The notes under the pieces: model-generated
Databases searched by the model: none
Told to the model about the DNA's origin: nothing
What the model saw: the letters and a program-made list of their open reading frames with translations, nothing else
Program-made: the position numbers and the translations under genes
NCBI RefSeq assembly: GCF_000473065.1
Contig: NZ_AXAZ01000001.1
Location: 390,682 to 454,681, forward strand
Length of the DNA: 64,000 bases
Reading direction: 5' to 3'
From: Bradyrhizobium sp. WSM1743
GTDB lineage: Bacteria; Pseudomonadota; Alphaproteobacteria; Rhizobiales; Xanthobacteraceae
Shown here: positions 41,808-50,184 of the stretch, in pieces
Layout of the letters: the number at the start of each line of letters is the position of its first letter
How positions within the stretch are numbered: the first letter of the stretch is position 1

Positions 41808-43385
41808 TCAATTCACCCTTCGATCCTTCCCCGCCCAATACGGCTCGCGCAATTGCCGCCGCAAAATCTTGCCGCTCGGATTCCTTGGCAGCGCCGGCAG
41901 AAACTCCACGCTCTTCGGCGTCTTGTAGCCGGCGATGCGCTCGCGGGTGAAGTTGATGATGTCGGTGGCGGTCGCCTGCTTGCCCGGCTTCATCACCACG
42001 ACAGCCTTCACCGCTTCGCCCCATTTGTCGTCGGGCACGCCGATCACGGCCGCCTCGGCGACGTCAGGATGATCGCACAGCGCGCTCTCGACCTCGGCGG
42101 GATAGATGTTCTCGCCGCCGGAGATGATCATGTCCTTGATGCGGTCGTGGATGTAGAGATAGCCGTCCTCGTCCATGTAGCCGGCATCGCCGGTACGCAG
42201 CCAGCCGTCACTGCGCAGGGTCGCGGCGGTCGCCTCCGGCAGATTCCAGTAGCCCGCCATGTTCGAGCCCGAGCGCGTCGCGATCTCGCCGACCTGACGC
42301 GGCGGCAGCGGCTTGCCGTCGGGATCGAGGATCGCGATCTCGACGCCCGGCAGCGCCTTGCCGGCCGAGCGCATCCGCTCCAGCCCTTCGACGTGGTCCT
42401 CCGGCGGCAGCGCGACGATGGTGCCGGTGGTCTCGGTCATGCCGTACATCTGCACGAAGCCGCATTTGAAGACCTCGATGCACTCCTTCAGCAGCGCCGC
42501 CGGGATCGGCGAGGCGCCGTACAGCATGTATTTCAGCCTGGAGAAATCCACCGTCTTGGCGCGCGGCTGCCGCACCACGAACTGCATCGCCGCCGGCACC
42601 ATGAACAGCTTTGTGATGCCCGACTGCTCGAAGAAATCCAGCACCTTGGCCGGATCGAACTCGCGCGCGATCACGCCGCGGGCGCCGTGATAGAGCCCCA
42701 TCACGCCCCAGCCCGAACCGCCGATGTGGAAGATCGGCATCGCCACCAGCGAGACGTCGTCGGTCGACCACCGGTTCCATTCCGGCTTGTCCTCGGCGTT
42801 TCCGGTCTGCACCAGGTTGAGGAAGTTCGCGTGGCTCAGCATCGCGCCCTTCGGCTTGCCGGTGGTACCCGACGTGTAGAGCTGGATCGCGATGTCCTTG
42901 GTGTCGATCGGCACTCTTGCATCGTCGCCGCTCTGCGCATCGCGCCAAGCCGCAAAATCCTGCCACTCCGGCGCGCTGCCTTCGGTGGTGATGATCGTGC
43001 GCACTCCCAGTATCTGATCCCTGATCTGGCGAACCTGTGTGATGAACTCCGGCCCGACGAACAGCACCGGCGCCTTGCAATCCGAAACGATGAAGGCGAC
43101 TTCGGGCCCGGCGAGCCGCCAGTTCACCGGCGCCATCACCACGCCTGCCTTCATCGCACCCATCAAGAGCTCGAAATAGGTGTCGCTGTTCTTGCCGAGA
43201 TAGGCGATGCGGTCGCCCTTCTTCACGCCCATCGCGAGGAGCGCGTTCGCGACCTTGTTGGTCTTGATGTCGAACTCGGCGAAGCTGGTGGTGCGGCCCT
43301 CGAACTCATAGGCAATGGCGCTGCCGCGGCTCTTCGCACGCTCGCGCACCATGTCGGCGAGGTTCGCCAATGGCTGTGTGGACAT
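41808..43385 (-). CDS. Acyl-CoA synthetase (AMP-forming, fatty-acid-CoA ligase family)
   Basis: A 525-residue adenylate-forming ligase. Motifs in order are LYTSGTTGKPKGAMLSHANF (ATP loop, about residues 172-191), YGMTETTGTI (A5, about 316), WLRTGDAGYMDEDGYLYIHD (hinge/A8, about 396-415) and NPSGKILRRQLREPYW (A10 catalytic Lys, about 503). It activates a carboxylic acid to its CoA thioester for beta-oxidation. The chain length cannot be read from sequence. It runs co-directionally after the SDR at 43674, with a repeat-filled gap between. Confidence 0.9.
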   Translation of the reverse strand: MSTQPLANLADMVRERAKSRGSAIAYEFEGRTTSFAEFDIKTNKVANALLAMGVKKGDRIAYLGKNSDTYFELLMGAMKAGVVMAPVNWRLAGPEVAFIVSDCKAPVLFVGPEFITQVRQIRDQILGVRTIITTEGSAPEWQDFAAWRDAQSGDDARVPIDTKDIAIQLYTSGTTGKPKGAMLSHANFLNLVQTGNAEDKPEWNRWSTDDVSLVAMPIFHIGGSGWGVMGLYHGARGVIAREFDPAKVLDFFEQSGITKLFMVPAAMQFVVRQPRAKTVDFSRLKYMLYGASPIPAALLKECIEVFKCGFVQMYGMTETTGTIVALPPEDHVEGLERMRSAGKALPGVEIAILDPDGKPLPPRQVGEIATRSGSNMAGYWNLPEATAATLRSDGWLRTGDAGYMDEDGYLYIHDRIKDMIISGGENIYPAEVESALCDHPDVAEAAVIGVPDDKWGEAVKAVVVMKPGKQATATDIINFTRERIAGYKTPKSVEFLPALPRNPSGKILRRQLREPYWAGKDRRVN

Positions 43386-43457
43386 GTTTCTCCCGTGGCT
43401 CTTGTTTTTATGCCCGGGAGTGTGGCGTCATCCGCGGGTGAAGACAAGACGCCTCGC

Positions 43458-43640
43458 TGTCGTCCCGGACAAGCGCGCCCAAAGCGCGCGCAGATCCGGG
43501 ACCTCAGCGCGAGCGCTTGCGCTCGTCGCGGTAGCCACAGGGAGAGGTTTTGCGAAGACTCGGAGTTGCCGGTCTCGCGTCAAACTTCTCCCTGGGGTTA
43601 TGGGTCCCCGCCTTCGCGGGGACGACAGTTGGATGCGAGG
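43458..43640. repeat. Composite palindromic repeat, family I
   Basis: TCGTCCCGGACAAGCGCGC with GCGCGCAGATCCGGGACC forms one inverted repeat, and GGGTCCCCGCCTTCGCGGGGACGACAG (quoted in halves: GGGTCCCCGCC and GGCGGGGAC-like arm) a second. About 290 bp between the ligase and the SDR hold nothing else recognisable. Confidence 0.65.
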
Positions 43641-43673
43641 CGAAAGCGTCGGCCCTCGCTCTCGCAGCGCGGA

Positions 43674-44546
43674 TCACCCCCGCTTCGCCCGGTCCTTCTC
43701 GTTCTGCGCCATGATGCTCTCGCGCGCGGTCTTCCAGTCGTCGTCGCTCCAGTCGCGGAGCTGGTAGAAATTGCCACCCATGGCGAGCGCCTGCGCGCCG
43801 TCCATGGCGATGGTCTCGCCGTTGATCCAGTCGCATCCGCCCGAGATCAGGAACACGGCAAGGTTCTGCAATTCCTCCATTGTGCCGACCCGGCCCATCG
43901 GGTTCATCGCCCTAGTGCGCGCGCCGGCTTCGTCGCCGGGCTTGATGCGCTTGCTCATGCCCTCGGTCGGGATCTCACCGGGTGCAATGGTGTTGAGGCG
44001 GATGCCGTAGCGGCCCCATTCGGTCGCGAGCGACATCGTCATGGCATGGATGGCGGATTTGCTCATCGCCGACGGCACCACGTAGGGCGAGCCGTTGCGC
44101 ACCCAGGTCACGGTGATGGAGACGACATTGCCGGGCTGCTTTAGCGCGATCCAGCGCTTGCCGACCGCGTGCGTCACGTAGAACGTGCCGTGCATGACGA
44201 TGTTGGCGACCGCATCGAAGCCGCGCGGGGACAGTTCCTCGGTACGCGAGATGAAGTTGCCGGCGGCGTTGTTGATGAGATCGGTGAGGGGGCCATCGCG
44301 AAAGATGGTCTCGATCATCTCCTCCACCGCGAGCGCGTTGCGGATGTCGACGCCGTGGCTGGTGACGCGGCCGCCATAGAGATCCATCAATTCGGTCGCT
44401 GTCTCGTCGCACACGATCTTGCGCCGGCCGCAGATGTGCACCTCGGCGCCGAGCTGGAGGAAGCGCGCCGCCATCGATTTGCCGAGCCCGGTGCCGCCGC
44501 CGGTCACGAGAATGCGCCGTCCGGCCAGAAGATTTTCCTTGAACAT
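43674..44546 (-). CDS. SDR-family oxidoreductase, 2,4-dienoyl-CoA reductase (DECR) type
   Basis: A 290-residue SDR. TGGGTGLGKSMAARFLQLGA is the NADPH motif, and INNAAGNFISRTEELSP matches the NNAAGNFI signature of dienoyl-CoA reductases. In that family Ser and Lys lie in an SxxxK motif; here it is SAMSK. The catalytic Tyr that lies 11 residues before that Ser in DECR aligns with Trp (VTWVRNG), while a Tyr is present nearer (SPYVVP). The C-terminal tail (about 30 residues after the DGAQAL strand) is longer than usual. The likely role is removing double bonds in unsaturated acyl-CoAs. It is divergent from an ECH1-like crotonase. Confidence 0.83.
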   Translation of the reverse strand: MFKENLLAGRRILVTGGGTGLGKSMAARFLQLGAEVHICGRRKIVCDETATELMDLYGGRVTSHGVDIRNALAVEEMIETIFRDGPLTDLINNAAGNFISRTEELSPRGFDAVANIVMHGTFYVTHAVGKRWIALKQPGNVVSITVTWVRNGSPYVVPSAMSKSAIHAMTMSLATEWGRYGIRLNTIAPGEIPTEGMSKRIKPGDEAGARTRAMNPMGRVGTMEELQNLAVFLISGGCDWINGETIAMDGAQALAMGGNFYQLRDWSDDDWKTARESIMAQNEKDRAKRG

Positions 44547-44569
44547 CGCTGTTTCTCCCGTACGGATTG

Positions 44570-44593
44570 TCAGTTAATTGGTCGATTGACTAA
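44570..44593. promoter_or_regulatory. Imperfect palindrome between divergent dienoyl-CoA enzymes, candidate operator
   Basis: TCAGTTAAT and ATTGACTAA match as inverted repeats at 7 of 9 positions with a 6-nt spacer. The site is AT-rich, in the 105 bp separating the SDR (minus) and crotonase (plus) starts. TetR- or FadR-type fatty-acid regulators bind sites of this size; no such regulator gene is in the window. Confidence 0.4.
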
Positions 44594-44651
44594 ATCCGGC
44601 CGTCAGCCTTCTGTAAAGCGGCACTGAACAAGAACAGGGGAGAATTCGTCC

Positions 44652-45461
44652 ATGGAAGATCGCGTCTCGATCTCGATCTCGGAAGGCGTCGCCGACGTGC
44701 GCCTGGTGCGCGCTGACAAGATGAATGCGCTGGATCAGCCCATGTTCGAGGCCCTCGTCGCCGCAACCGACCGGCTTTCCAAGGAAAAAGGCCTGCGCGT
44801 CGTCGTGCTCTCGGGTGAAGGCCGTGCCTTCTGCGCCGGGCTCGACATGGGGCGTTTTGCCGCCATGAAGGAGAAGGGCGGCAACGGAATTCCGGGTGGC
44901 GAAAATCGCGACCTCACCAAGCGGACGCATGGCCAGGCGAACTTTCCGCAACAGGCGGTATGGGGCTGGCGCCAGCTTCCGGTTCCGGTGATCGCGGCCG
45001 TGCATGGCGTCGCCTTCGGCGGTGGCTTCCAGCTCTCGCTCGGTGCCGACATGCGCTTCCTCGCGCCCGATGCGCGGATGTCGGTGATGGAGATCAAATG
45101 GGGCCTCGTGCCTGATATGGCGGGCACGCCGATCCTGGCCTCGCTGGTGCGCGACGACATCCTGCGGGATCTCACCTACACTGGCCGCATCTTCTCCGCA
45201 CAGGAGGCAATGACTTACGGCCTCGCCACGCGCATCTGCGACAATCCGCGCGCAGCCGCGCTCGAAGTCGCGCGCGAGATCGCCGGCAAGAGCCCGGACG
45301 CGATCCGCGCCGCCAAGCGGATGCTGAACAATCTCTCGGTCGATCCAGGGCCCGCGCTGCTGGCCGAGTCCGTCGAGCAGCAGAAGCTGATCGGCAGCGC
45401 CAACCAGATCGAGGCGGTGCGTGCCAATCTGGAGAAGCGCGCGCCGAAGTTTGCGGATTGA
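44652..45461 (+). CDS. Crotonase-family protein (enoyl-CoA hydratase / dienoyl-CoA isomerase-like)
   Basis: A 269-residue crotonase with an AGGGGAGAATTC ribosome site. Oxyanion motifs are GRAFCAGLDMGRFAAMK (about residues 57-73) and HGVAFGGGFQLSLGADMR (about 118-135). SVMEIKWGLVPDMAGTPIL has Glu and Asp eight residues apart, the spacing found in peroxisomal delta3,5-delta2,4-dienoyl-CoA isomerase (ECH1); the third ECH1 acid is replaced by Gln. An isomerase for odd-position double bonds is therefore possible. A DECR-like SDR is divergent next to it, and the ligase at 45595 follows on the same strand. Confidence 0.86.
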   Translation: MEDRVSISISEGVADVRLVRADKMNALDQPMFEALVAATDRLSKEKGLRVVVLSGEGRAFCAGLDMGRFAAMKEKGGNGIPGGENRDLTKRTHGQANFPQQAVWGWRQLPVPVIAAVHGVAFGGGFQLSLGADMRFLAPDARMSVMEIKWGLVPDMAGTPILASLVRDDILRDLTYTGRIFSAQEAMTYGLATRICDNPRAAALEVAREIAGKSPDAIRAAKRMLNNLSVDPGPALLAESVEQQKLIGSANQIEAVRANLEKRAPKFAD

Positions 45462-45469
45462 TCTCCCGG

Positions 45470-45569
45470 TCGTTCCGGGCGATGCGCAGCATCGAACCCG
45501 GAACCTCGAGATTCCCCGGTGCGCAATTGCGCACCTGAGGTCTGGTCCTTCGGACCATCCCGGAATGAC
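45470..45569. repeat. Palindromic intergenic repeat, family A copy 2
   Basis: GTCGTTCCGGGCGATGCGCA to CATCCCGGAATGAC, with GGAACCTCGAGATTCC and a GCGCAATTGCGC insert. It lies between the crotonase and ligase genes. Confidence 0.85.
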
Positions 45570-45594
45570 AAACTCACAACAAAGAAAAACAAAA

Positions 45595-47139
45595 ATGAGC
45601 GAAACGTCCCCATTCCTCGGTATCGTCTCCGGCGAGCGCCGCCGTTCCCACGTCGAGGTCACCGCCCGCGCCGACCGCATCGCAAGCGGCCTCGCCAAAA
45701 TCGGCGTCCGCCAAGGCGATTGCGTCTGCATGCTGATGCGCAACGACATCGCCTTCCTCGAAGCTGCCTACGCTGCGATGAGGCTCGGCGCCTATGGCGT
45801 GCCGATCAACTGGCACTTCAAGCCGGAGGAGATCAATTACATCCTGAACGACTCCGGCACGTCAGTGCTGATCGGGCATGCCGACATGCTGCACGCCCTC
45901 CGCGATGCGATCCCAAGTGGCGTCACCGTGCTCAGCGTGCCGACGCCGCCGGAGATCCTGTCCAACTACAAGATCGATCCCGATCATCTGACGACCCCGG
46001 ACTTTGCGATCGATTTCGAAGCCTGGCTCGCGCAACACCAGCCCTATGACGGCCCGGTCGTGCCGCAACCCATGAACATGATCTACACCTCGGGCACAAC
46101 AGGCCATCCCAAGGGCGTCCGCCGCAACGCGCCGACGCCGGAGCAGCAGGCCGCCGGCGAGCGCATGCGCGCCATGATCTATGGGCTCAAGCCAGGTGCC
46201 CGTGCGCTATTGCCGGGCCCGCTCTATCATTCCGCGCCGAATTCGTTCGGCATCCGCGCCGGCAAGCTCGGCGGGGTGCTGGTGCTGATGCCGCGCTTCG
46301 AGGCGGAGAAATTTCTGCAAGCGATCGAGCGCTACAAAATCGACACCATCTTCATGGTGCCGACCATGTTCATCCGCCTGATGAAGCTGCCGGAAGAGGT
46401 GCGCAGGAAGTACGACGTCTCTTCCTTGCGTCATGTCATCCACGCCGCCGCGCCGTGCCCGGCCGACGTCAAACGCGCGATGATCGAGTGGTGGGGCCCG
46501 GTGATCCACGAGTTCTACGGCTCGACCGAATCCAGCGCCGTCACCTTCGCAACCTCCGAGGATGCGCTGAAGAAGCCCGGGACCGTCGGCAAGATCTCGC
46601 CCGGCGCCGAGCTGCGCTTCATCGGCGAGGACGGACGCGTGCTCGGCGTCGGCGAGATCGGCGAGATCTATTCCCGCATGGCGGAGCTGGCCGACTTCAC
46701 CTACCACAACAAGCCAGAGAAGCGCGCCGAGATCGACCGCGACGGCTTCATCACCTCCGGCGATGTCGGCTACATCGACGAGGACGGCTACGTCTTCATC
46801 TGCGACCGCAAGCGCGACATGGTGATCTCGGGCGGCGTCAACATCTATCCGGCCGAGATCGAGTCCGTGCTGCACGCCGTTCCCGGCGTGCATGACTGCG
46901 CCGTGTTCGGCATCCCCGACGCCGAATTCGGTGAGGCGCTGATGGCCGTGGTCGAGCCGCAAGCCGGCGTGACGCTCGATGCCGCCGATGTCCGCGCGCG
47001 ATTGAAGGCCTCGCTCGCCGACTACAAGGTGCCGAAGCACATCGAGATCCGCACCGGGCTGCCGCGCGAAGATTCCGGCAAGATCTTCAAGCGCCGCCTG
47101 CGCGATCCCTATTGGGAGCAGGCGGGGCGGAAGATCTGA
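45595..47139 (+). CDS. Acyl-CoA synthetase (AMP-forming)
   Basis: A 514-residue adenylate-forming ligase. I chose ATG 45595 because everything upstream in frame is repeat-derived; the ribosome site there (AAAGAAAAAC) is weak. Motifs are MIYTSGTTGHPKGVRRNAPT (about residues 161-180), EFYGSTESSAVTF (about 303), FITSGDVGYIDEDGYVFICD (about 384-403) and REDSGKIFKRRLRDPYW with the A10 Lys near the end. It differs from the ligase at 41808 in the linker and in lacking its N-terminal variant, so it probably serves another acid. It closes the acyl-CoA region. Confidence 0.88.
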   Translation: MSETSPFLGIVSGERRRSHVEVTARADRIASGLAKIGVRQGDCVCMLMRNDIAFLEAAYAAMRLGAYGVPINWHFKPEEINYILNDSGTSVLIGHADMLHALRDAIPSGVTVLSVPTPPEILSNYKIDPDHLTTPDFAIDFEAWLAQHQPYDGPVVPQPMNMIYTSGTTGHPKGVRRNAPTPEQQAAGERMRAMIYGLKPGARALLPGPLYHSAPNSFGIRAGKLGGVLVLMPRFEAEKFLQAIERYKIDTIFMVPTMFIRLMKLPEEVRRKYDVSSLRHVIHAAAPCPADVKRAMIEWWGPVIHEFYGSTESSAVTFATSEDALKKPGTVGKISPGAELRFIGEDGRVLGVGEIGEIYSRMAELADFTYHNKPEKRAEIDRDGFITSGDVGYIDEDGYVFICDRKRDMVISGGVNIYPAEIESVLHAVPGVHDCAVFGIPDAEFGEALMAVVEPQAGVTLDAADVRARLKASLADYKVPKHIEIRTGLPREDSGKIFKRRLRDPYWEQAGRKI

Positions 47140-47145
47140 CAGTCC

Positions 47146-47229
47146 GTAGCCCGGATGGAGCGTAAGCGTAATCCGGGATCTCTCGCCGCGGAGAGATCTT
47201 CCCGGATTACGCTGCGCTCCATCCGGGCG
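47146..47229. repeat. Palindromic intergenic repeat, family D copy 3
   Basis: GTAGCCCGGATGGAGCGTAA to GCTGCGCTCCATCCGGGC, with GTAATCCGGGA/TCCCGGATTAC inside. It follows the ligase stop by 6 bp. Confidence 0.85.
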
Positions 47230-47311
47230 ACGCCTTGCCAGCATTGAAGCGTCTTAGCGACGACAGATTTCGAACCTATATAGACGGGATCATCCATCTC
47301 CGGATCATCCC

Positions 47312-47716
47312 ATGACCCCCGTTTCCATCCTGCTCAACATCCTCTGGATCCTCATCGGCGGCGCCTGGATGGCGTTCGGCTGGCTGGTGGCTGCGGTCAT
47401 CATGGCCGTCACCATCATCGGCCTGCCCTGGGCGCGCGCGGCGTTCAACATCGCGGTCTACACGCTGCTGCCGTTCGGCTCGCGGGCGGTCAGCCGCTAC
47501 GAGGTTACCGGTGTCGAGGATATCGGCACCGGTCCGCTCGGGGTGATCGGCAACATCATCTGGTTCGTGCTCGCCGGCTGGTGGCTGGCGCTCGGCCATC
47601 TCGTGACGGCCTTGGTGCTCGCCGTCACCATCATCGGCATCCCTTTCGCATGGGCCCATCTGAAGCTCGCGGGCATTGCGCTCTGGCCGATCGGCAAGGT
47701 GATCGTGCCGGCGTGA
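47312..47716 (+). CDS. YccF-family inner-membrane protein
   Basis: A 134-residue membrane protein with two repeated halves. Each half carries a hydrophobic pair: LLNILWILIGGAWMAFGWLV and VIMAVTIIGLPWARAAFNIA in the first, IGNIIWFVLAGWWLALGHLV and LVLAVTIIGIPFAWAHLKLA in the second. The repeated TIIG(L/I)P motif and LLPFG/LWPIGK ends are the YccF (DUF307) signature. The function is unknown; in enterobacteria yccF lies near yccS-like efflux genes. It stands alone here. Confidence 0.88.
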   Translation: MTPVSILLNILWILIGGAWMAFGWLVAAVIMAVTIIGLPWARAAFNIAVYTLLPFGSRAVSRYEVTGVEDIGTGPLGVIGNIIWFVLAGWWLALGHLVTALVLAVTIIGIPFAWAHLKLAGIALWPIGKVIVPA

Positions 47717-47724
47717 TACGAACT

Positions 47725-47807
47725 CGTAGGATGGGTAGAGCGACAGCGAAACCCATCAATGCTGATGAGGAAGCATGATGGGTTTCGCAAGGGCTCAACC
47801 TATCCTG
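47725..47807. repeat. Palindromic intergenic repeat, family E copy 2
   Basis: CGTAGGATGGGTAGAGCGAC to GGGCTCAACCTATCCTG, with GCGAAACCCATCAATGC and GCATGATGGGTTTCGC paired inside. Together with the copy at 48582-48720 it brackets the two small genes below. Confidence 0.85.
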
Positions 47808-47830
47808 CGCGCTTGCTGCCAGTTACCTCC

Positions 47831-48031
47831 TTAGCTGATGATCTCCTTGACCTTGATGCCGCGCAAGGCTTCGATGCAGTCGGCCACCAAATGCAAGAGT
47901 TCTTGCCGCTTTATGTTTTTCACTTGGCGGCCTTCCATATTGACGAGAATGAATCTCGCCATCTCGTAGGCGACTTCAAACTGCGATTTGCCGGTAACGT
48001 CGACATCGATTTTTTCAGCCATTTCGCTCAC
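47831..48031 (-). CDS. Small hypothetical protein
   Basis: A 63-66-residue protein starting at GTG 48031 or ATG 48022 (MAEKIDVDVTGKSQFEVAYE). It is rich in Val, Glu, Ile and Lys and probably helical: FEVAYEMARFILVNMEG, then RQELLHLVADCIEALRGIKV. I recognise no family. Sense is suggested by ordinary codon use and by its charged, amphipathic composition, which differs from repeat-derived frames, but no strong ribosome site is present. The DNA is visibly less GC-rich than its surroundings, which could mean recent acquisition. Confidence 0.45.
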   Translation of the reverse strand: MSEMAEKIDVDVTGKSQFEVAYEMARFILVNMEGRQVKNIKRQELLHLVADCIEALRGIKVKEIIS

Positions 48032-48177
48032 CGCTGGCTGTGCTTGGAAAGCAGCTGCACATGGGTAAACCTATAGGAAAGCGGGTGGCCCGGTCGAGTC
48101 CAGATCCGGCCCCCGGCGAGCCGCATTGAACTCGCCAGCTCCGCTCGCCATGTGTGGGAGACAGCTTGGAGCAGACA

Positions 48178-48537
48178 ATGAAGAAGCTTTTCACCTGTGT
48201 GGCGACCGTGGGCTGCTTGGTCGCCTTCAACTCCGTCGCGCAAGCCCGCTCTGCATTCGACGGCTCCTGGGACCTCATCTTCGTGACGCAAAGAGGACCT
48301 TGCGATGCGACCTATAATTTCACCGTCAACATCACTGACGGAATAGTTACACATCCGAATTTAGTCAGGTTCAGAGGCTATGTGGCGCGTTCCGGCGCAG
48401 TTCGGGCGTCGGTGACGGTTCAGGACAAATTCGCCTCCGGCTCAGGTCGGCTCTCGAGCCATTTTGGCCGCGGGACGTGGAGCGGCCATTCAGGAAACGC
48501 GCGCTGTTCAGGCTACTGGACCGCACAGCGCAATTGA
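48178..48537 (+). CDS. Small secreted hypothetical protein
   Basis: A 119-residue protein with a clear Sec signal peptide (MKKLFTCVATVGCLVAFNSV, cleavage after AQA). The start is ATG 48178, with GGAG 7 nt upstream. The mature part has two conserved-looking Cys (GPCDATYNF and NARCSGYW), FDGSWDLIFVTQRG at its start and Gly/Ser-rich strands (GRGTWSGHSG), so a small beta-sheet periplasmic protein held by a disulfide is likely. I believe similar proteins with FDGSW starts occur in bradyrhizobia but know no function. It is flanked by family E repeats. Confidence 0.7.
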   Translation: MKKLFTCVATVGCLVAFNSVAQARSAFDGSWDLIFVTQRGPCDATYNFTVNITDGIVTHPNLVRFRGYVARSGAVRASVTVQDKFASGSGRLSSHFGRGTWSGHSGNARCSGYWTAQRN

Positions 48538-48581
48538 GGGCGCTGAGCCAAGGCCGGCGGTCGCCCGCAGAGAGCAGAGCT

Positions 48582-48720
48582 CGTAGGATGGGTTGAGCCC
48601 TTGCGAAACCCATCAATCCATCCGCGATAACGAAGCTGGATGGGTAGAGCGTAAGCGAATCCCATCAAACCGTCTGCGGATGACGAAGCATGATGGGTTT
48701 CGCAAGGGCTCAACCCATCG
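48582..48720. repeat. Tandem palindromic intergenic repeats, family E copy 3
   Basis: Two overlapping units: CGTAGGATGGGTTGAGCCCT with GCGAAACCCATCAATCC, a middle GGATGGGTAGAGCGTAAGCG, then GATGGGTTTCGCAAGGGCTC ending AACCCATCG. The whole can fold as one long hairpin or two shorter ones between convergent genes. Confidence 0.85.
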
Positions 48721-48759
48721 AAGCGGAAATTGAGCAGCGCAGCGCACGCAATCGCGCGG

Positions 48760-50184
48760 CTACTTCTTTTTTGGTGTCAACCAGTCCTCGTCTTCCAGGG
48801 ACGGTGCTTGTTTCTGCTGTTCCAGGATTTTTCTGTACTCCTCCGGGATCACCTGGCTGCGAGATGCTTCTTGCAGCGTGTGTGGGAACCAGGTCGCAAT
48901 GCCGGGGAAAGCAATCATCAGGCCAACGCAGATCACCTGCAGTACCATGAACTGGAACATGCCAGCGTAGATCGTCGCGAGACTCCAACCCTTGACCACC
49001 TGCTTGAGATAGTACGCTGACATGGCGACGGGCGGCGACAGGAAGGCGGTCTGTAGCACCACCGCAACCAACGCTCCGAACCATATGAGGTCGATGCCCA
49101 TGCCTTTCACGACGGGATAGAAGATCGGCAGAAACACCAGGATGATGGCCGGCCACTCAAACGGCCACCCCAGCAGGAAGACGAGAAAGAGCACGACGAT
49201 CAGCATGAGGCTCGGCGGCAGCTGCAGGCCGAGCATCGACTCGGTGATCCAGTTCGCCGAGCCGAGGCGGGCGAACACCGCGCCGAAAATGTTCGACGTG
49301 ACCGCCAGCAGCAGAACCATGCTCGACGTCGCCATCGTCGAGGTCATAGCGCGCTGCAGTCCGCTGAACGAGAACCTGCCATATGCGATGGCGAGGATCA
49401 GTGCGCCGACGCTGCCGATGCCTGCCGCCTCCGTCGGCGTCGCAAGTCCCCCGATGATGGAGCCGAGCGTCGCCGTGATGAGCCCGAGCAGCGGCAGCGT
49501 GCCGACGACCACCTCGCGCGCAATGTATCCAGCGGAGTGGATCCGCTCATCCTTTGGCACTGGCGGCCCGAGCTTGGGATTGATGAAGGAGCGACCCATC
49601 AGATAGGCGATGTAGATGCCGGCCAGCAGAAAGCCCGGCCCGAAGGCTGCAGCATAGAGATCGGCGACCGAAACCCCGAGCACCGGCCCCATCACGATCA
49701 GCATGACCGACGGGGGAATGAGAATACCGAGCGTGCCGCCCGCCGTGATGGTGCCCGCTGAAAGCTTGGCATCATAGCCCGCCTTCGTCATGATCGGCGA
49801 TGCCATGATGCCAAGAACGGTGACGGCCGCCCCGACGATGCCTGTCGCCATCGCGAACACGGTCGAGGTCAGGATGACGACGAGGAAGAGTGCGCCGCGC
49901 ACTGGCGCAAGCAGCATGCGGAACGCCGTAAAAAGGCGCTCCATGAGTCCCGCCTGCTCGGTGATGAAGCCCATGAAGATGAACAGCGGTACGGCGGCGA
50001 GGAGTTCTTCCTTCATCATGCCGATGGTCTGGAAGTAACCAAGCTCGAAGACCGTCCCGCCCATGCCCCAGTAGCCGAACGAGAAGGCGAGAAACAGCAA
50101 CGTGAACGAGATCGGCACACCGATGAAGATCGCGCCAAGCAGCACCACAAGCATGATGAGGCCGATGAGCGCTTCTGCGGTCAT
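48760..50184 (-). CDS. dctM: TRAP transporter large permease subunit (DctM family)
   Basis: A 474-residue inner-membrane protein with about twelve hydrophobic segments. GVPISFTLLFLAFSFGYWGM is TM1-2, then GFITEQAGLMERLF, STVFAMATGIVGAAVTVLGI and the conserved GGTLGILIPPSVMLIVMGPV loop. ISPPVAMSAYYLK-like sequence (LSPPVAMSAYYLKQV) is near residue 395. The C-terminal tail is charged (EDEDWLTPKKK) and cytoplasmic. DctM is the Na+-driven translocating subunit. The start overlaps the dctQ stop by 4 bp. Substrate follows from DctP, not from this subunit. Confidence 0.92.
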   Translation of the reverse strand: MTAEALIGLIMLVVLLGAIFIGVPISFTLLFLAFSFGYWGMGGTVFELGYFQTIGMMKEELLAAVPLFIFMGFITEQAGLMERLFTAFRMLLAPVRGALFLVVILTSTVFAMATGIVGAAVTVLGIMASPIMTKAGYDAKLSAGTITAGGTLGILIPPSVMLIVMGPVLGVSVADLYAAAFGPGFLLAGIYIAYLMGRSFINPKLGPPVPKDERIHSAGYIAREVVVGTLPLLGLITATLGSIIGGLATPTEAAGIGSVGALILAIAYGRFSFSGLQRAMTSTMATSSMVLLLAVTSNIFGAVFARLGSANWITESMLGLQLPPSLMLIVVLFLVFLLGWPFEWPAIILVFLPIFYPVVKGMGIDLIWFGALVAVVLQTAFLSPPVAMSAYYLKQVVKGWSLATIYAGMFQFMVLQVICVGLMIAFPGIATWFPHTLQEASRSQVIPEEYRKILEQQKQAPSLEDEDWLTPKKK

